A stretch of 32,279 nucleotides of DNA from JBIOJM01 sp044450785 (GCA_044450785.1 JBIOJM010000076.1:1-32279); one strand, 5' to 3'. Numbered from the stretch's first letter, positions 8,014 through 17,471 are shown. A program made the numbers and translations. The notes: generated from the sequence alone by a model not told the origin.

Positions 8014-9245
8014 CGAGTCACCTCCGTGTAACCCTGAGCATCAGCAAACTTGAGAAAGGCCTCGATTGCGGAACCGGCCGGGGAACCGACGATGGGAGAG
8101 CCGAGGACAGGGAATTCTTGGTCCCCTAGTGGCGTTGGTGAAACGCGTACCGAACTCACTCTTGGGGCTTTGAGGAGGACGATCATGGGCACCGCGCGAT
8201 CCTTCCCGACGGCTAACGGCTTGAGGATGAACGGGCTCGCCATGCGCTGAATCGGCCGACCATCGGCGTCGCTTCCAGATCGATTAACCGTCGTTGGCTT
8301 GGGATCCGTCGTGTCCTTGAATTGGAAGATGATCGGCAGGCCGAGTTCCGCACGTGGGAACCCGCTCGGAACTTCGCTCTCGGGAACGAACCGTGCCCTA
8401 CGGGATCGGCGGCCGGTGGCGCGTCGGATCGTCTCGGCTTCTGGGAAACGACGGCGTGGCTCGCCAAGTTTAGCAGGACCGGGTTGTCGGAAGGTCTTCC
8501 AGGTTTCCGCGACACGCTTCCACGCATCGAGGTAACTCATGGGTTGGTGCAGACAGAGAATCTTCTCGATCCTCGAGTCGGGTTGCAGAAACTGCTGGAG
8601 CCAACTCTGCACGTCAGCCACGTTCCAGCTGGGAGGGGTGTTTTTGACGGACAACGCGCCGCACCCGCGCCGGGTCCGTGCGCCGATGCCACCGAATATG
8701 AGCCAAGCCCGTGTCGCCAAGTCGATGTCCTGGTCCAGGCTGGTGATTCGGTCGGGCAGGAGTGCTTTCTTCTCCCGCTCTCGGCGCGCGTTCTGAGCCA
8801 CCCGTCGCTTGTCGAGGCGGCCCTCGTTCTCCCAGGCCAGGTCCACCCGGAATGACAGCCCCTCTTGTGCGAGCCGTTGCTTGTTCTCGATCGAAGGGAA
8901 GAGGAGGTACTTGAGACTCGGATCCCCAATCGCTGAAGGCTCGACCCATTCCCCGATGGGCGACGCTTCAGCCTGAACTCTCAGCGGGCTCGGGAACTCC
9001 GTGCTGCCGAAGATCTCTTCCTCGCGCCGCCACATCTTCGTGCCGAGTGAGTAGCCCCGGATCAGCCGCCACCAATGCCGTAGGTGGCCCCGAATCGCTG
9101 TGGGGCGGATTGGGAAGCGGGGGTCGATTATTCCCGGGTCAGCTCCGCCGCCCACCATCGGCGTGATCAACTCGATCTCGAAACGGCGACCCGCTTCAGC
9201 CACGGGATTCGGCTTTGTCGGGCAGTCTGGAATCTCTTTCGGCAT
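8010..9245 (-). CDS. cmr1: Type III-B RAMP Cmr1, 411 aa, first gene of the operon
   Basis: The diagnostic block ELITPMVGGGADPGIIDPRF, then PIRPTAIRGHLRHWWRLIRG, lies at residues 25-64, followed by the RAMP glycine-rich segment FGGIGARTRRGCGAL near 190-205. Cmr1 binds the 3' end of the crRNA-target duplex at the tip of the Cmr complex. The start ATG at 9245 has only a weak Shine-Dalgarno (AGAGAG). The gene heads the operon and is preceded by 640 bp without a convincing gene, where the promoter must lie. Confidence 0.92.
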   Translation of the reverse strand: MPKEIPDCPTKPNPVAEAGRRFEIELITPMVGGGADPGIIDPRFPIRPTAIRGHLRHWWRLIRGYSLGTKMWRREEEIFGSTEFPSPLRVQAEASPIGEWVEPSAIGDPSLKYLLFPSIENKQRLAQEGLSFRVDLAWENEGRLDKRRVAQNARREREKKALLPDRITSLDQDIDLATRAWLIFGGIGARTRRGCGALSVKNTPPSWNVADVQSWLQQFLQPDSRIEKILCLHQPMSYLDAWKRVAETWKTFRQPGPAKLGEPRRRFPEAETIRRATGRRSRRARFVPESEVPSGFPRAELGLPIIFQFKDTTDPKPTTVNRSGSDADGRPIQRMASPFILKPLAVGKDRAVPMIVLLKAPRVSSVRVSPTPLGDQEFPVLGSPIVGSPAGSAIEAFLKFADAQGYTEVTR

Positions 9246-9890
9246 GGATTCAGCTCTCTGGAGAGGATTCGCGACTCCGCGACCTTACAATTCTGATACG
9301 ACACATTCGTACATCGAAAGGTTTACCTCAAGAAGCATCAGGTATTCGACGAGTCCTCCTCCAGAGAGAAGCGACGTTTCCCGATCGGCGCACGGCCCTA
9401 TGGTGGTGCTCTCGCCGTGGCTCTCATCATGGAACCACTTGAGGATTCCGGCTTATTCTAGCGGAATGGCGTCTGAACGTCATCCAAGAGTCGATGCTTG
9501 AACCGCGAGCATACCCAAGAGAGCGGGTCAACTCAACGAGTGCAGAAAAAAGCCTCCCGCAGAGGTCGATGTGATTGGAACCGCATGAGAACGGCCCGTC
9601 GGCACGCCGACTCCAGGAGAACGGGAAGCAGGCGCGGAGGTGCAGTTGGAGAACCAGCCGGACCACTGGCCCCCTTCACATCAAAAATCTGCAGTCCGTC
9701 GGGTATTTGTCGGGATTTGGGCGGCGAGGCTTTGGTCGGACACGACTTCTTCGCCCGCTGTTGTTCCAAGAACAGCGACGTAAGCTCTGTTTTCCGGAAC
9801 GCTTATGATGAGGGCTGCCAGGGCAGAGACCTATGAGGGCGGCGGGTAACAGCCCGCAACCTCCCGATGGCGGTGAAACGTCTCAAATTC
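9246..9890. other. Gene-free stretch upstream of the cmr operon
   Basis: Short open frames exist on both strands but are rich in Arg/Ser with no recognisable domain, ribosome site or neighbour coupling, so I do not call genes. No repeat-spacer pattern is seen, although this is where an array could be expected. On the minus strand an AT-richer segment (about 9285-9340) just before cmr1 could hold the operon promoter, but no good -35/-10 pair stands out. Confidence 0.6.
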
Positions 9891-9926
9891 AATAAATAAA
9901 GCCACTTGCGATGATTTACAAGTGGC
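9891..9926 (-). terminator. Rho-independent terminator of ssrA
   Basis: On the minus strand GCCACTTG (9926-9919) pairs perfectly with CAAGTGGC (9908-9901) around a 10-base loop. It is followed by TTTATTTATT. It begins seven bases after the tmRNA discriminator base, so it ends that transcript and also separates ssrA from the cmr region. Confidence 0.88.
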
Positions 9927-9932
9927 CTGGAG

Positions 9933-10297
9933 TGGAGGCGGCGGGAATTGCACCCGCGTCCCGAGAAGCGTTGGCGGTGGCATCTACGTGCGTAGCCGAT
10001 CATTTGTGTGTCGGCCTCGGGGCCCCGTTCGGCAAGGTCCCTTTCGGCTTATCCCATCATGAATTTAACCCGAGCCGCAACAGGCGGTTAAGCTCGAGCG
10101 ATCCCGCATTGGCGTCCCCGGCCGCGTCTCGCGGGAGAAAACGCGGCGCGAGGCCGTAGCTGTTTTTTAGGCAGCGAGACGGAGACCAACAGTGTTGTTG
10201 GCAACTAAAGTTTTGGTCTGCTTTTTACGAGGCCTGCTGACCAACCTCGGCACGCCACCAGTCGCCTCTGACATCCGGTCGATCCTGGTTCGCCCCC
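9933..10297 (-). ncRNA. ssrA: tmRNA, proposed tag ANNTVGLRLAA
   Basis: On the minus strand the 5' end GGGGGCG pairs with CGCCTCC near the 3' end to form the seven-base-pair tRNA-like acceptor stem. GGGACGCGGGTGCAATTCCC is the T arm, and ACCAGGATCGACCGG matches the conserved 5' segment after the acceptor. The upstream CCTCGTAAAAAGC and TAGTTGCC align with the classical E. coli sequence before the resume codon. Reading from GCC gives A-N-N-T-V-G-L-R-L-A-A then TAA; SmpB-bound Ala-tmRNA adds a further Ala first. The discriminator A (9933) is followed by CTCCA, so the 3' CCA is not directly encoded at the processing site and must be added. Its length, about 365 nt, is normal for one-piece tmRNA. 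SmpB is encoded at 16853-17353. Confidence 0.95.
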
Positions 10298-10341
10298 CAT
10301 TGTCAGGGACAATACTCGCCTGAGCAGAGGCCCAGACTCTT

Positions 10342-10371
10342 TCATTATTCGCTGATTGAACGTGGCGTCAA
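10342..10371 (-). promoter_or_regulatory. Candidate sigma-70 promoter of ssrA
   Basis: On the minus strand TTGACG (10371-10366) and TAATGA (10347-10342) are separated by 18 bases. Transcription would start around 10335, giving a short 5' leader of roughly 40 nt for RNase P to remove. A second, weaker -10-like TATTGT sits nearer the mature end. The match is by eye only. Confidence 0.45.
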
Positions 10372-10457
10372 GCAGGATTGCGGATGACCGGGAAGCGCGG
10401 CAACTCAATCGAGCGAGATTGGTCTGTCAAACTGATCCACGGTGATACAATCGGGAG

Positions 10458-11171
10458 ATGCCGCCTGACGAGCCATTCGAGAGCACCCGCTGGAGCCTGA
10501 TCCTGGCGGCGCGAGACCGCGGATCATCCGAGGCGCGCACGGCCCTGGGCGAGCTGTGCCGGGCATACTGGTACCCGCTCTACGCATACATCCGCCACCG
10601 TGGCCACGATCACGACAGCGCCGAAGACCTGACCCAGACGTTCTTCGCCCGGCTGCTGGAATCGAACGACCTGGCCCACGTCGATCGCTCCAAGGGCAAG
10701 TTTCGTGCCTTCCTGCTCGCTGCTTGCACGCATTTTCTCGCCAACGAGCGAGACCGCCAGCGTGCGCGCAAGCGTGGGGGCGACCGTAATTTTCTCTCGA
10801 TCGACTGCGCCGACGCCGAACGTTGCTACGGGCTGGAACCGTCCCACCGGCTCACTCCCGAGGCCCTCTTCACGCGCCGCTGGGCGATGACGCTCCTCGA
10901 CCAGACGATCGACGACCTTCGCGCCGAGTTCACCCGCGCCGGTCAACGCGAGCGATTCGAAGCCCTCAAGCCCACTCTCACTGGCGACCGAGTCCCCTAC
11001 GCCGATCTCGCTACCCGCCTGGGCACGACCGTGGGGGCGGTGCAGGTCGCCGTCCACCGCCTGCGCCAGCGGTATCGCGAGGCCCTGCGGGCGAGGATTG
11101 CCGCCACTGTGGACGACCCCGCGCAAATCGATGACGAGATCCGCGACCTGTTCACAGCGTTATCGTCCTGA
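10458..11171 (+). CDS. ECF-type RNA polymerase sigma factor, kinase-linked class, 237 aa
   Basis: Region 2 is visible at about 20-75 (ALGELCRAYWYPLYAYIR, then SAEDLTQTFFARLLE). Region 4 is visible at about 175-215 (YADLATRLGTTVGAVQVAVH, then RLRQRYREALRARI). The opening ESTRWSLILAARD is typical of the planctomycete sigma factors that neighbour Ser/Thr kinases, and exactly such a kinase follows about 90 bp downstream. No anti-sigma gene is present, so regulation may go through the kinase (inference). The GGGAG ribosome site abuts ATG with no spacer, so initiation may be weak or lie elsewhere; no better in-frame start is seen. It is divergent from ssrA. Confidence 0.9.
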   Translation: MPPDEPFESTRWSLILAARDRGSSEARTALGELCRAYWYPLYAYIRHRGHDHDSAEDLTQTFFARLLESNDLAHVDRSKGKFRAFLLAACTHFLANERDRQRARKRGGDRNFLSIDCADAERCYGLEPSHRLTPEALFTRRWAMTLLDQTIDDLRAEFTRAGQRERFEALKPTLTGDRVPYADLATRLGTTVGAVQVAVHRLRQRYREALRARIAATVDDPAQIDDEIRDLFTALSS

Positions 11172-11259
11172 AAAATAACCGAACGCGTCTGTAAGCTTTC
11201 GGCGCAGTTGCTTCTGAGATAGGGTGATGAGCCTACCGAAGCACAGGGAGACGATTCCG

Positions 11260-14200
11260 ATGGCCGACGCCCGCGCTTGCCCTGACTGCGGTGCCCTCAT
11301 GCCGGCCGACGCACCCGAAGGCCTCTGCCCGGCCTGCCTGCTCTTGGCCGGGCTTGCTTCCGGCCCGGTGGTCGCCGCCGCCCCGACCATTGCGCCTGAG
11401 CCATCCTGCCCGTCGGCTCCGACAGAGTTTCTCCACGACGCCCTCACAATCCCGCCCGAACCCGGGGCCACGGCTGCCCGATCCGCGACCACCGAGACCG
11501 ACGCTGCGACACCCATGCCCAGGCTCGCCGAGTCCAATCTCGGCATTGTCCGCTACTTCGGCGACTATGAATTGCTCGAGGAGATCGCCCGTGGCGGCAT
11601 GGGGGTCGTCTACAAGGCGCGGCAGGTCAGCCTTAACCGGGTCGTCGCCCTCAAGATGATCCTGGCCGGCCAGCTCGCCAGCGAGGCTGACGTGCGCCGG
11701 TTCCAGCTCGAAGCCGAGGCAGCGGCCAACCTCGACCATCCCGGCATCGTCCCCATCTACGAGGTCGGCCAGCATGAGGGCCAGCACTACTTCAGCATGG
11801 GTTTCGTCGAAGGGGAGAGCCTGGCGTAGAAGGTGGCCGGCGGCCCGTTGCCCGCGCGCAAGGCTGCGGAGCTGGTGAAGCAGGTGGCCGAGTCCGTGCA
11901 TTATGCGCACGAGCGCGGTGTGATCCACCGCGACCTGAAGCCGGCCAACGTCCTGCTCGACCTTCAGGGCAAACCCCGCATCACCGACTTCGGCCTGGCC
12001 AAGACGATTCGGGACGATCGCGGGCTGACGGCGACCGGGCAAATCATGGGAACGCCCAGCTATATGCCGCCCGAGCAGGCGTCGGGACAAACCGAGCACA
12101 TTGGCCCGCCGGCCGACGTCTACGCGCTGGGGGCGATCCTCTACTGCCTGCTGACGGGCCGCCCGCCGTTCCAGGCCTCCAGCCCGATGGACACGCTGTT
12201 GCAGGTGCTGGAGCGGGAGCCGGTTCCTCCTCACCAGCTCAACCTATCGGTGCCGCGCGACCTGGAAACCATCGCGCTCAAGTGCCTGCAAAAAGAGCCG
12301 AAGCGGCGATATGCCTCGGCGCGCGAGCTGGCCGAGGATCTGGATCGCTTCCTGACCGGCAGGCCGATCCTGGGACGGCCGGTTGGGCCGGCGGAGCGGC
12401 TGTGGCGGTGGTGCCGGCGCAATCCCTCGCTCGCCGCGGCGAACATCGCCGCTACGGCAGCCACGGTAATCCTCGCCGTCGGGGCGACCGTGGCGGCCTG
12501 GACATTTCGTGGCCAGCGCGATCAAATCGAGCGCCAGAGTGAGCGTACTTCCGAGGCCCTGGCCGACGCCCAGCGCGAGCGCAACGCGGCGCGAGAGCGG
12601 CTCTGGGAATCGCTGACGGCACAGGGGCGGGCTGAGCGGCTCGCCGGCGCGCGCTGGTCAGCGATCCAGGCGCTAGGCGATGCGGCCAAGATGAAACCCA
12701 CCGAAGACCTGCGCCAAGCGGCCATCCAGGCGATCGCCGGTCCCGGCGTGCGGCTGGAACGAGAGATTCCCTTTGGGCAGGCTTACGTCTTCCGTTTCAG
12801 CAGCGACGGCGTGCTACTGGCCGTCGCGGGGACCCACTATGGTGACTCGAGGGATCGAGGCGACCGCTCTCAGATCATCGTCTATCGGGTCGCGGACGGC
12901 GATCAAGCCGATCGGATCGAGTTGGGCACGTCGGACCTCTTCACTACGGATCTTGCCTTCCGGCCGGGTTCCACGATGCTCGCCTTCAGCGACGGTCGGC
13001 AGGGACTCCGCCTGCGCGACACAGCTCAGAACAAAGACCTTGGCTCCATGCCCCGAGTCGGCCCATTAATTGCGGGGGACCGCTTCCTCTGCTTCAGCCC
13101 CGACGGCGCGAGACTGGTCATTCGCGCCGATCGGCTTCGCGTCATGAACGCCGAGACCCTGCATGAGGAGCAGTCCCGGCCGGCGGCTGAGATGTTGTCT
13201 TTTCTCTCGAACGACGAGCTGTTGTTTCAGGAAGGGCGGCAGCTCAAGGGGTGGGACGTCCGAACGGGCCATGAAACGTTTCGCTTCACGATACCCGACG
13301 GACGGTACCTCCCGTATCGAGAGACGATTGGTGCGGTCGCCAGCCTGGCCCAAGAAACCTCGACTCCGACCATCACCCTGTGGGACGTCCGGTCCGGTAA
13401 GGAGCTCGCCCGCATTGAAGATGTGGTTGCGGGTCGGTATCCTCTTCGTCTCACGGCTGCTGGTCACCTGCTGGCGTTCGACGTCCGATCGAGGCCGGGG
13501 GAGATCCTGCTCTATGACCTCGTACGCCGGGCGCCACGCGGGCGGCTCGACGGCACCGTCTCGGGTTCCGTGTCCTCGGAGCGCCGCAGCTCGTTGTCGC
13601 CCAACGGCCGGCTGCTGGCGGCTTATGCCCGGACCGATGACGGCTCGACCCCGGCGACGATTCATGTCTGGGACGTAGAAACCGGCAAAAAGATCGCGAC
13701 TCTGCGGGACTGCGGAAATCCCCTCTGGAGCCCTGACGGCCGGCGCCTTGTAACGAGAGCCGCGGGAACAATTCCGGATACGAACGGTCACTCGTTCGGT
13801 TTCCCCGAAGCCCTGGTTAAAATCTGGGAGGTCGCCGACCCGACCCCCACCTACCGCCAGAACCGGGCGATCCCATCGATTTCGTCGTCTCCCGACGGCC
13901 GACGGCTGGCTGTTGACGATCAGCTCTGGGAGGTCGTGCCCAGTCCCGGCCCGCCCGGCTTGAAGCCGCTGACGCTGCCGGTCCCCACCGATCTCGTCGC
14001 CTTCACCGGCTCGGGGGCGCTCTACGCCACGCCGCCGCGCAACACGATGGCATTAATCGGGCAATTCGACCAACCGACCTCGATCTGCCAGCTCGAACCC
14101 CGGCGCCGAGAGCTGGCGTTGCCCTCCTTGGAACACTTGGACGGTGTCGACTATCGCAACGTCAGCCGGCTCACTTCCTTCAGCCCGGATGGCCGGTTCG

Positions 14201-15003
14201 CGGCCGTGCTCTCGCAACGTTGGGCGAAGGACAAGGACCACAATACAGCGTATGCCGTCGGGGAGCAGATGGATCTCTGGGACCTGGCGGCCCCGCGGCA
14301 GCTCTACGTGTTCTTCAAAAACCGGAGCAAGGTCAAATTCCAGCCGGACGGCGGCTACCGATTCCGAGAGCCGGGAGGCACGGACTGGTTCACCCCATTC
14401 GGCCAGAACCCACGGCAGGCCGTTTTCAGCGCGGATTCCCGGAAGCTGGCCATTGCCTACAACACGGGCGTCGTCATCTACGACGTGTCCGACGGCAAGC
14501 CGGTGCGGTGGTTGGGCAATGCCGATCATCCCCAGCCAGGATACACCAGGAACATCCCAACTCATTGTGCGGTGTTCAGCCCGGACGGTCAGTGGGTCTG
14601 CTACGGCGGCGGCGAGGGCCGGCTGAACATCGGGTCGGTCGAGCCGTCACCTGACGAACCGCCGGTGATCTTCATACGTCCACCCGGCGACACCTCGCCG
14701 AAGGTCGCTCAGAGAGACCCCAAGGTCGCCTGGATGGGCCATGAGGGGACGGTCCTGGCCGTGGCAGTCAGCCCTGACGGCCAAACGCTCGCCTCGGGCG
14801 GTGAGGACCGGATGATCCGGCTCTGGGAGCTGCCTTCGGGCCGGCCGCTGGCCCGCTGGGAGGCCCACGACGCCGACGTCACGGCCCTCGCCTTCCGCCC
14901 CGATGGCCGGACCCTCGTCTCAGGCGCCGCCGATGGAATGCTCAAGCTCTGGGACCTGCCGTCGATTCGGCGCGAGCTGGCGGCCGTGGGCCTCGACTGG
15001 TGA
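11260..15003 (+). pseudogene. Ser/Thr kinase-WD40 receptor interrupted by an in-frame TAG
   Basis: One reading frame encodes a zinc ribbon (Cys7, Cys10, Cys23, Cys26) and a kinase N-lobe (glycine loop IARGGMGVVYKA at 109-120, Lys132). A TAG at 11827-11829 falls at codon 190, right after FVEGESLA. The same frame continues with KVAGGPLP, IHRDLKPANVLLD and ITDFGLAK, then a membrane helix about 200 codons downstream (AANIAATAATVILAVGATV) and a long beta-propeller part ending in two clear WD40 repeats (LASGGEDRMIRLWELPSG, LVSGAADGMLKLWDLP). Relatives usually read SLA-Gln here, so CAG to TAG is the simplest change. ATG 11260 has CAGGGAG upstream. Without readthrough the N-lobe and catalytic loop are separated. 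The 1056-codon remainder is otherwise intact (GTG 11833 could restart). Confidence 0.85.
11827..11829 (+). other. Amber codon splitting the kinase domain
   Basis: TAG lies in frame between the N-lobe/hinge and the alphaD-catalytic loop of the kinase. Neighbouring sequence shows no frameshift, deletion or duplication. TAG is used as a genuine stop elsewhere in the window (end of cmr6), so the genetic code is not reassigned. Confidence 0.9.
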
Positions 15004-15022
15004 AAATACTCAGCGCCGCTCG

Positions 15023-16402
15023 CTACAGCAATTCGCCCTTCCAGCCCGGCTCGATGCGCCGCATCAACGATCGGTCGTCGCGCCCTCGCATCCCGCATTT
15101 CTGATAGACCTCGTGCGCGCGGGCCAGCTTGTCGGGATCAAGAGTGACGCCAAGTCCAACCCCCGCGGGCACAGCCATCCGCCCGCCACGGATCGTGAGA
15201 CTTTTTCCCTCGATGATGTCGGTCCCCTCGATCAGCCAGGGGTAATGGGTGTCGCTGGCAAGCGTCAGCTCGGGAATCGAGGCGGCCAGATGGATCATCG
15301 CCGCCATGGTGACGCCGGCGTGATTGTTGCTGTGCTGGCTCAGGGACCAGCCTGCCGCCCGGCAGATCGGTCCCAAGGCTTGACAGCCGGCGAAGCCGCC
15401 AAAATAGTGATGGTCGCAGAGCAGGACGTCGATCGGTTTCACACGCAGCGCTTCGGGAATGTGCGCGAAGCTCGTCACGCACATGTTCGTGCTCATTTTC
15501 AAGCCCGTCTCACGGCGGACTTCGGCCATCGCCGCCTGCCCCTGCACGGGGTCCTCATAGTATTCCAGCGCCAATTGTCCGATCTCCTTGCCGATCCGGA
15601 CGGCCGTTTCGAGCTTCCAGCGCCCGTTGGGGTCGATCCGCAGCAGGGCATCACGGCCCAGATGTGCGGCCAGCGCCTTCATGGTCTCGCGCTCGACGTC
15701 CGGGGCCAGGACACCGCCCTTGAGCTTGAAGACCCGGAATCCCCAGCGGTCGCGGAATCGCGCGGCCAGCGCGGCCATTGACTTGGGTGAACGGACCTCA
15801 CCCCATGAGTCGAGCGCACGGTCGCCTCGCCCGCGCGGATCGACCAGGTGGGGATCGCTCAACACAACCGGATGATCGGCGGCGTATCGAAAAAACAGAT
15901 ACGCCCCGAACTCGACAGATTCGCGCACCGGCCCACCCACCAGCTCGCAGAGGCGACGGCCCGTGGCGCGGGCACAGGCGTCCAAGCAGGCCAGCTCGAT
16001 CCCTGCGTAGCAGCTCATGCCGAGCGCCTGCAATTCCCGGGCGAACTTTCGGTAGGCGAAGGCGTTCTGGCCGATCACCAGCTTTTCCGCCCGCAGGAGC
16101 GCCTTCGTGACATCCTCGCCCCCGTGGGTCTCTCCGATGCCGACGATCCCGCCTTCGGTCCGCAATTCAACGATGTTGCGCAGAAAGTACGGACCGTGGC
16201 ACCCGCTTGCAGCCAGGAGAGGCGGGTCGGGAAGCGCGATCGGGGTCACCTTCAAGCCGGTGATCGACAGCGGCGGTTGGGCCGTCACCAGCGTGCCGGC
16301 CCAACCGCGCGTGCCGATACCACTTCCCAACATGCCTCCGAACAGCATGCGCAGCCAGTCACGACGATGTGGTCTCCTGGTTTGCTCCCGTGCTCGTGAC
16401 AT
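15023..16402 (-). CDS. Exported enolase-superfamily enzyme, glucarate dehydratase-like, 459 aa
   Basis: Enolase-superfamily barrel motifs are all present: FKLKGG (KxK catalytic base), LRIDPNGRW, YYEDPVQG, STNMCVT, DHHYFGG and SQHSNNHAGV. The last holds the His expected of the glucarate dehydratase/mandelate racemase group. These supply the Mg ligands Asp/Glu/Asp or Asn and the acid-base pair for alpha-proton abstraction from an acid sugar. The N-terminus has a twin-arginine-like leader (HRRDWLRMLFGGMLGSGIG), so the enzyme probably folds in the cytoplasm and is exported by Tat, which is unusual for this family outside planctomycetes. The start may be ATG 16402 or GTG 16423; neither has a strong ribosome site. 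The true substrate is not determinable. Confidence 0.85.
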   Translation of the reverse strand: MSRAREQTRRPHRRDWLRMLFGGMLGSGIGTRGWAGTLVTAQPPLSITGLKVTPIALPDPPLLAASGCHGPYFLRNIVELRTEGGIVGIGETHGGEDVTKALLRAEKLVIGQNAFAYRKFARELQALGMSCYAGIELACLDACARATGRRLCELVGGPVRESVEFGAYLFFRYAADHPVVLSDPHLVDPRGRGDRALDSWGEVRSPKSMAALAARFRDRWGFRVFKLKGGVLAPDVERETMKALAAHLGRDALLRIDPNGRWKLETAVRIGKEIGQLALEYYEDPVQGQAAMAEVRRETGLKMSTNMCVTSFAHIPEALRVKPIDVLLCDHHYFGGFAGCQALGPICRAAGWSLSQHSNNHAGVTMAAMIHLAASIPELTLASDTHYPWLIEGTDIIEGKSLTIRGGRMAVPAGVGLGVTLDPDKLARAHEVYQKCGMRGRDDRSLMRRIEPGWKGELL

Positions 16403-16426
16403 TTCCAGCAGCGAAGTGTTCACAAC

Positions 16427-16729
16427 TCAGCCACGAAGTCTTTCCCGCAGTTTCGATGGAATGTTGGCTTTCACCCACTCAGCCCATTCGTCGTCTTTCC
16501 GGAACTCGTTCTGGATTTCCTCCACGTTGTCGAAGTAATAGGCCAGCGCGGCGTGCACGTCGGCCAAAGTGATGCTCGGGTACTGATACGCGATTTCCTC
16601 CGGACACATTCCGCGCATTTCGTGAAGAACAACGATATCCATCACCCGGATGCTGTGCCCGGCGATGCAGGCGCGGCCGCCACAGACCCCGGGCGTTTTC
16701 GTCACGTGCTGCGCGATGACGCTTTCCAT
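16427..16729 (-). CDS. DUF433 family protein, 100 aa (orphan antitoxin-like)
   Basis: The sequence HVTKTPGVCGGRACIAGHSIRVMDIVVLHE, then MCPEEIAYQYPSITLADVHAALAYYFDN, is the DUF433 pattern: a small winged-helix fold often found as the antitoxin beside DUF5615/PIN-like toxins (VapB45-type). ATG 16729 is chosen because CGGAGG lies seven bases upstream; a longer frame from 16816 has no such signal. No toxin gene follows: the next gene is the enolase-superfamily enzyme four to 25 bases away. It is therefore a solitary regulator or a relic of a toxin-antitoxin pair. Confidence 0.82.
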   Translation of the reverse strand: MESVIAQHVTKTPGVCGGRACIAGHSIRVMDIVVLHEMRGMCPEEIAYQYPSITLADVHAALAYYFDNVEEIQNEFRKDDEWAEWVKANIPSKLRERLRG

Positions 16730-16852
16730 GAGAGCCTCCGCTCGCGGAATTGTGCCGGCGTGGAACGTCTCGCCTCGCCTTTTCTTCATGATCCGCTCGT
16801 CCGGTCCTTCAAGCAAGGTCTGCTGTCCGCGCCTGCGGGCGGTCAGCTTGGT

Positions 16853-17353
16853 TCACCGCCGCCGCATGGCTCGATCGATGTCGCGCTTGGCGTCTTGTTT
16901 CTTGATCGCCTCCCGCTTGTCGAAGGTCTTGCGGCCGCGGGCGACGAACAGCTCGACCTTGGCGATGCCCTTCTTGAAATAGATCGAGATTGGGATCAGG
17001 GTCATTCCCTTCTCGCCGGTCTTATTTTCCAGCTTGGCGATCTCGCGGCGGTGGAGCAAGAGCTTGCGCGGTCGCTTGGGAACGTGGTTCATCTGGTTGG
17101 CCTGGAGGTACTCGGGGATGTCGCAGCCCTTGAGCCAGACCTCGCCGCCGTCGACGTCGGCATAAGCGTCTTCCAGGTTCGCCTTGCCATTGCGCAAGCT
17201 CTTGACCTCGGTGCCGGTCAGGACGAGCCCCGCCTCGACCTTCTCCATGAGTTCGTAGTCGTGCCGCGCGCGACGGTTGCGCGCGACGATCTTGACTCCC
17301 GACTCGTCGGCTTTCCCCGTCGATTTCGCTTTGCCGGCATCCTTCTTGGCCAT
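16853..17353 (-). CDS. smpB: SsrA-binding protein SmpB, 166 aa
   Basis: The core is unmistakable: NRRARHDYELMEKVEAGLVL, then TGTEVKSLRNGKANLEDAYA, then RKLLLHRREIAKLENKTGEKGMTLIPISIYFKKG, and the basic C-terminal tail KKQDAKRDIDRAMRRR. SmpB binds the tRNA-like part of tmRNA and brings it to stalled ribosomes, the tail filling the empty mRNA channel. ATG 17353 begins MAKKDAGKAK; the frame stays open far upstream, but that part overlaps folK and has no homology to SmpB. The N-terminal Lys-rich extension of about 25 residues is longer than in E. coli. Its RNA partner ssrA is about 6.6 kb away. Confidence 0.96.
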   Translation of the reverse strand: MAKKDAGKAKSTGKADESGVKIVARNRRARHDYELMEKVEAGLVLTGTEVKSLRNGKANLEDAYADVDGGEVWLKGCDIPEYLQANQMNHVPKRPRKLLLHRREIAKLENKTGEKGMTLIPISIYFKKGIAKVELFVARGRKTFDKREAIKKQDAKRDIDRAMRRR

Positions 17354-17471
17354 TTCAAACCCAGTGACCGGGATCGCGAACCCACCGGCCGGCGCAGCCG
17401 GCCCCGTCATCCGTGAACGAATGATAAAGGGCCGGATTTCCAGCGACAAGGGGACGCGCGGACCGATTTCG

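Noticed and set aside
9246..9890. Possible CRISPR leader/array upstream of cmr1
   Set aside because: No direct repeats at regular spacing could be found; short open frames here look non-coding.
11833..15003. An independent 1056-aa gene starting at GTG 11833
   Set aside because: It begins in the middle of a kinase domain, has no ribosome site and matches the continuation of the upstream frame; treated as one interrupted gene.
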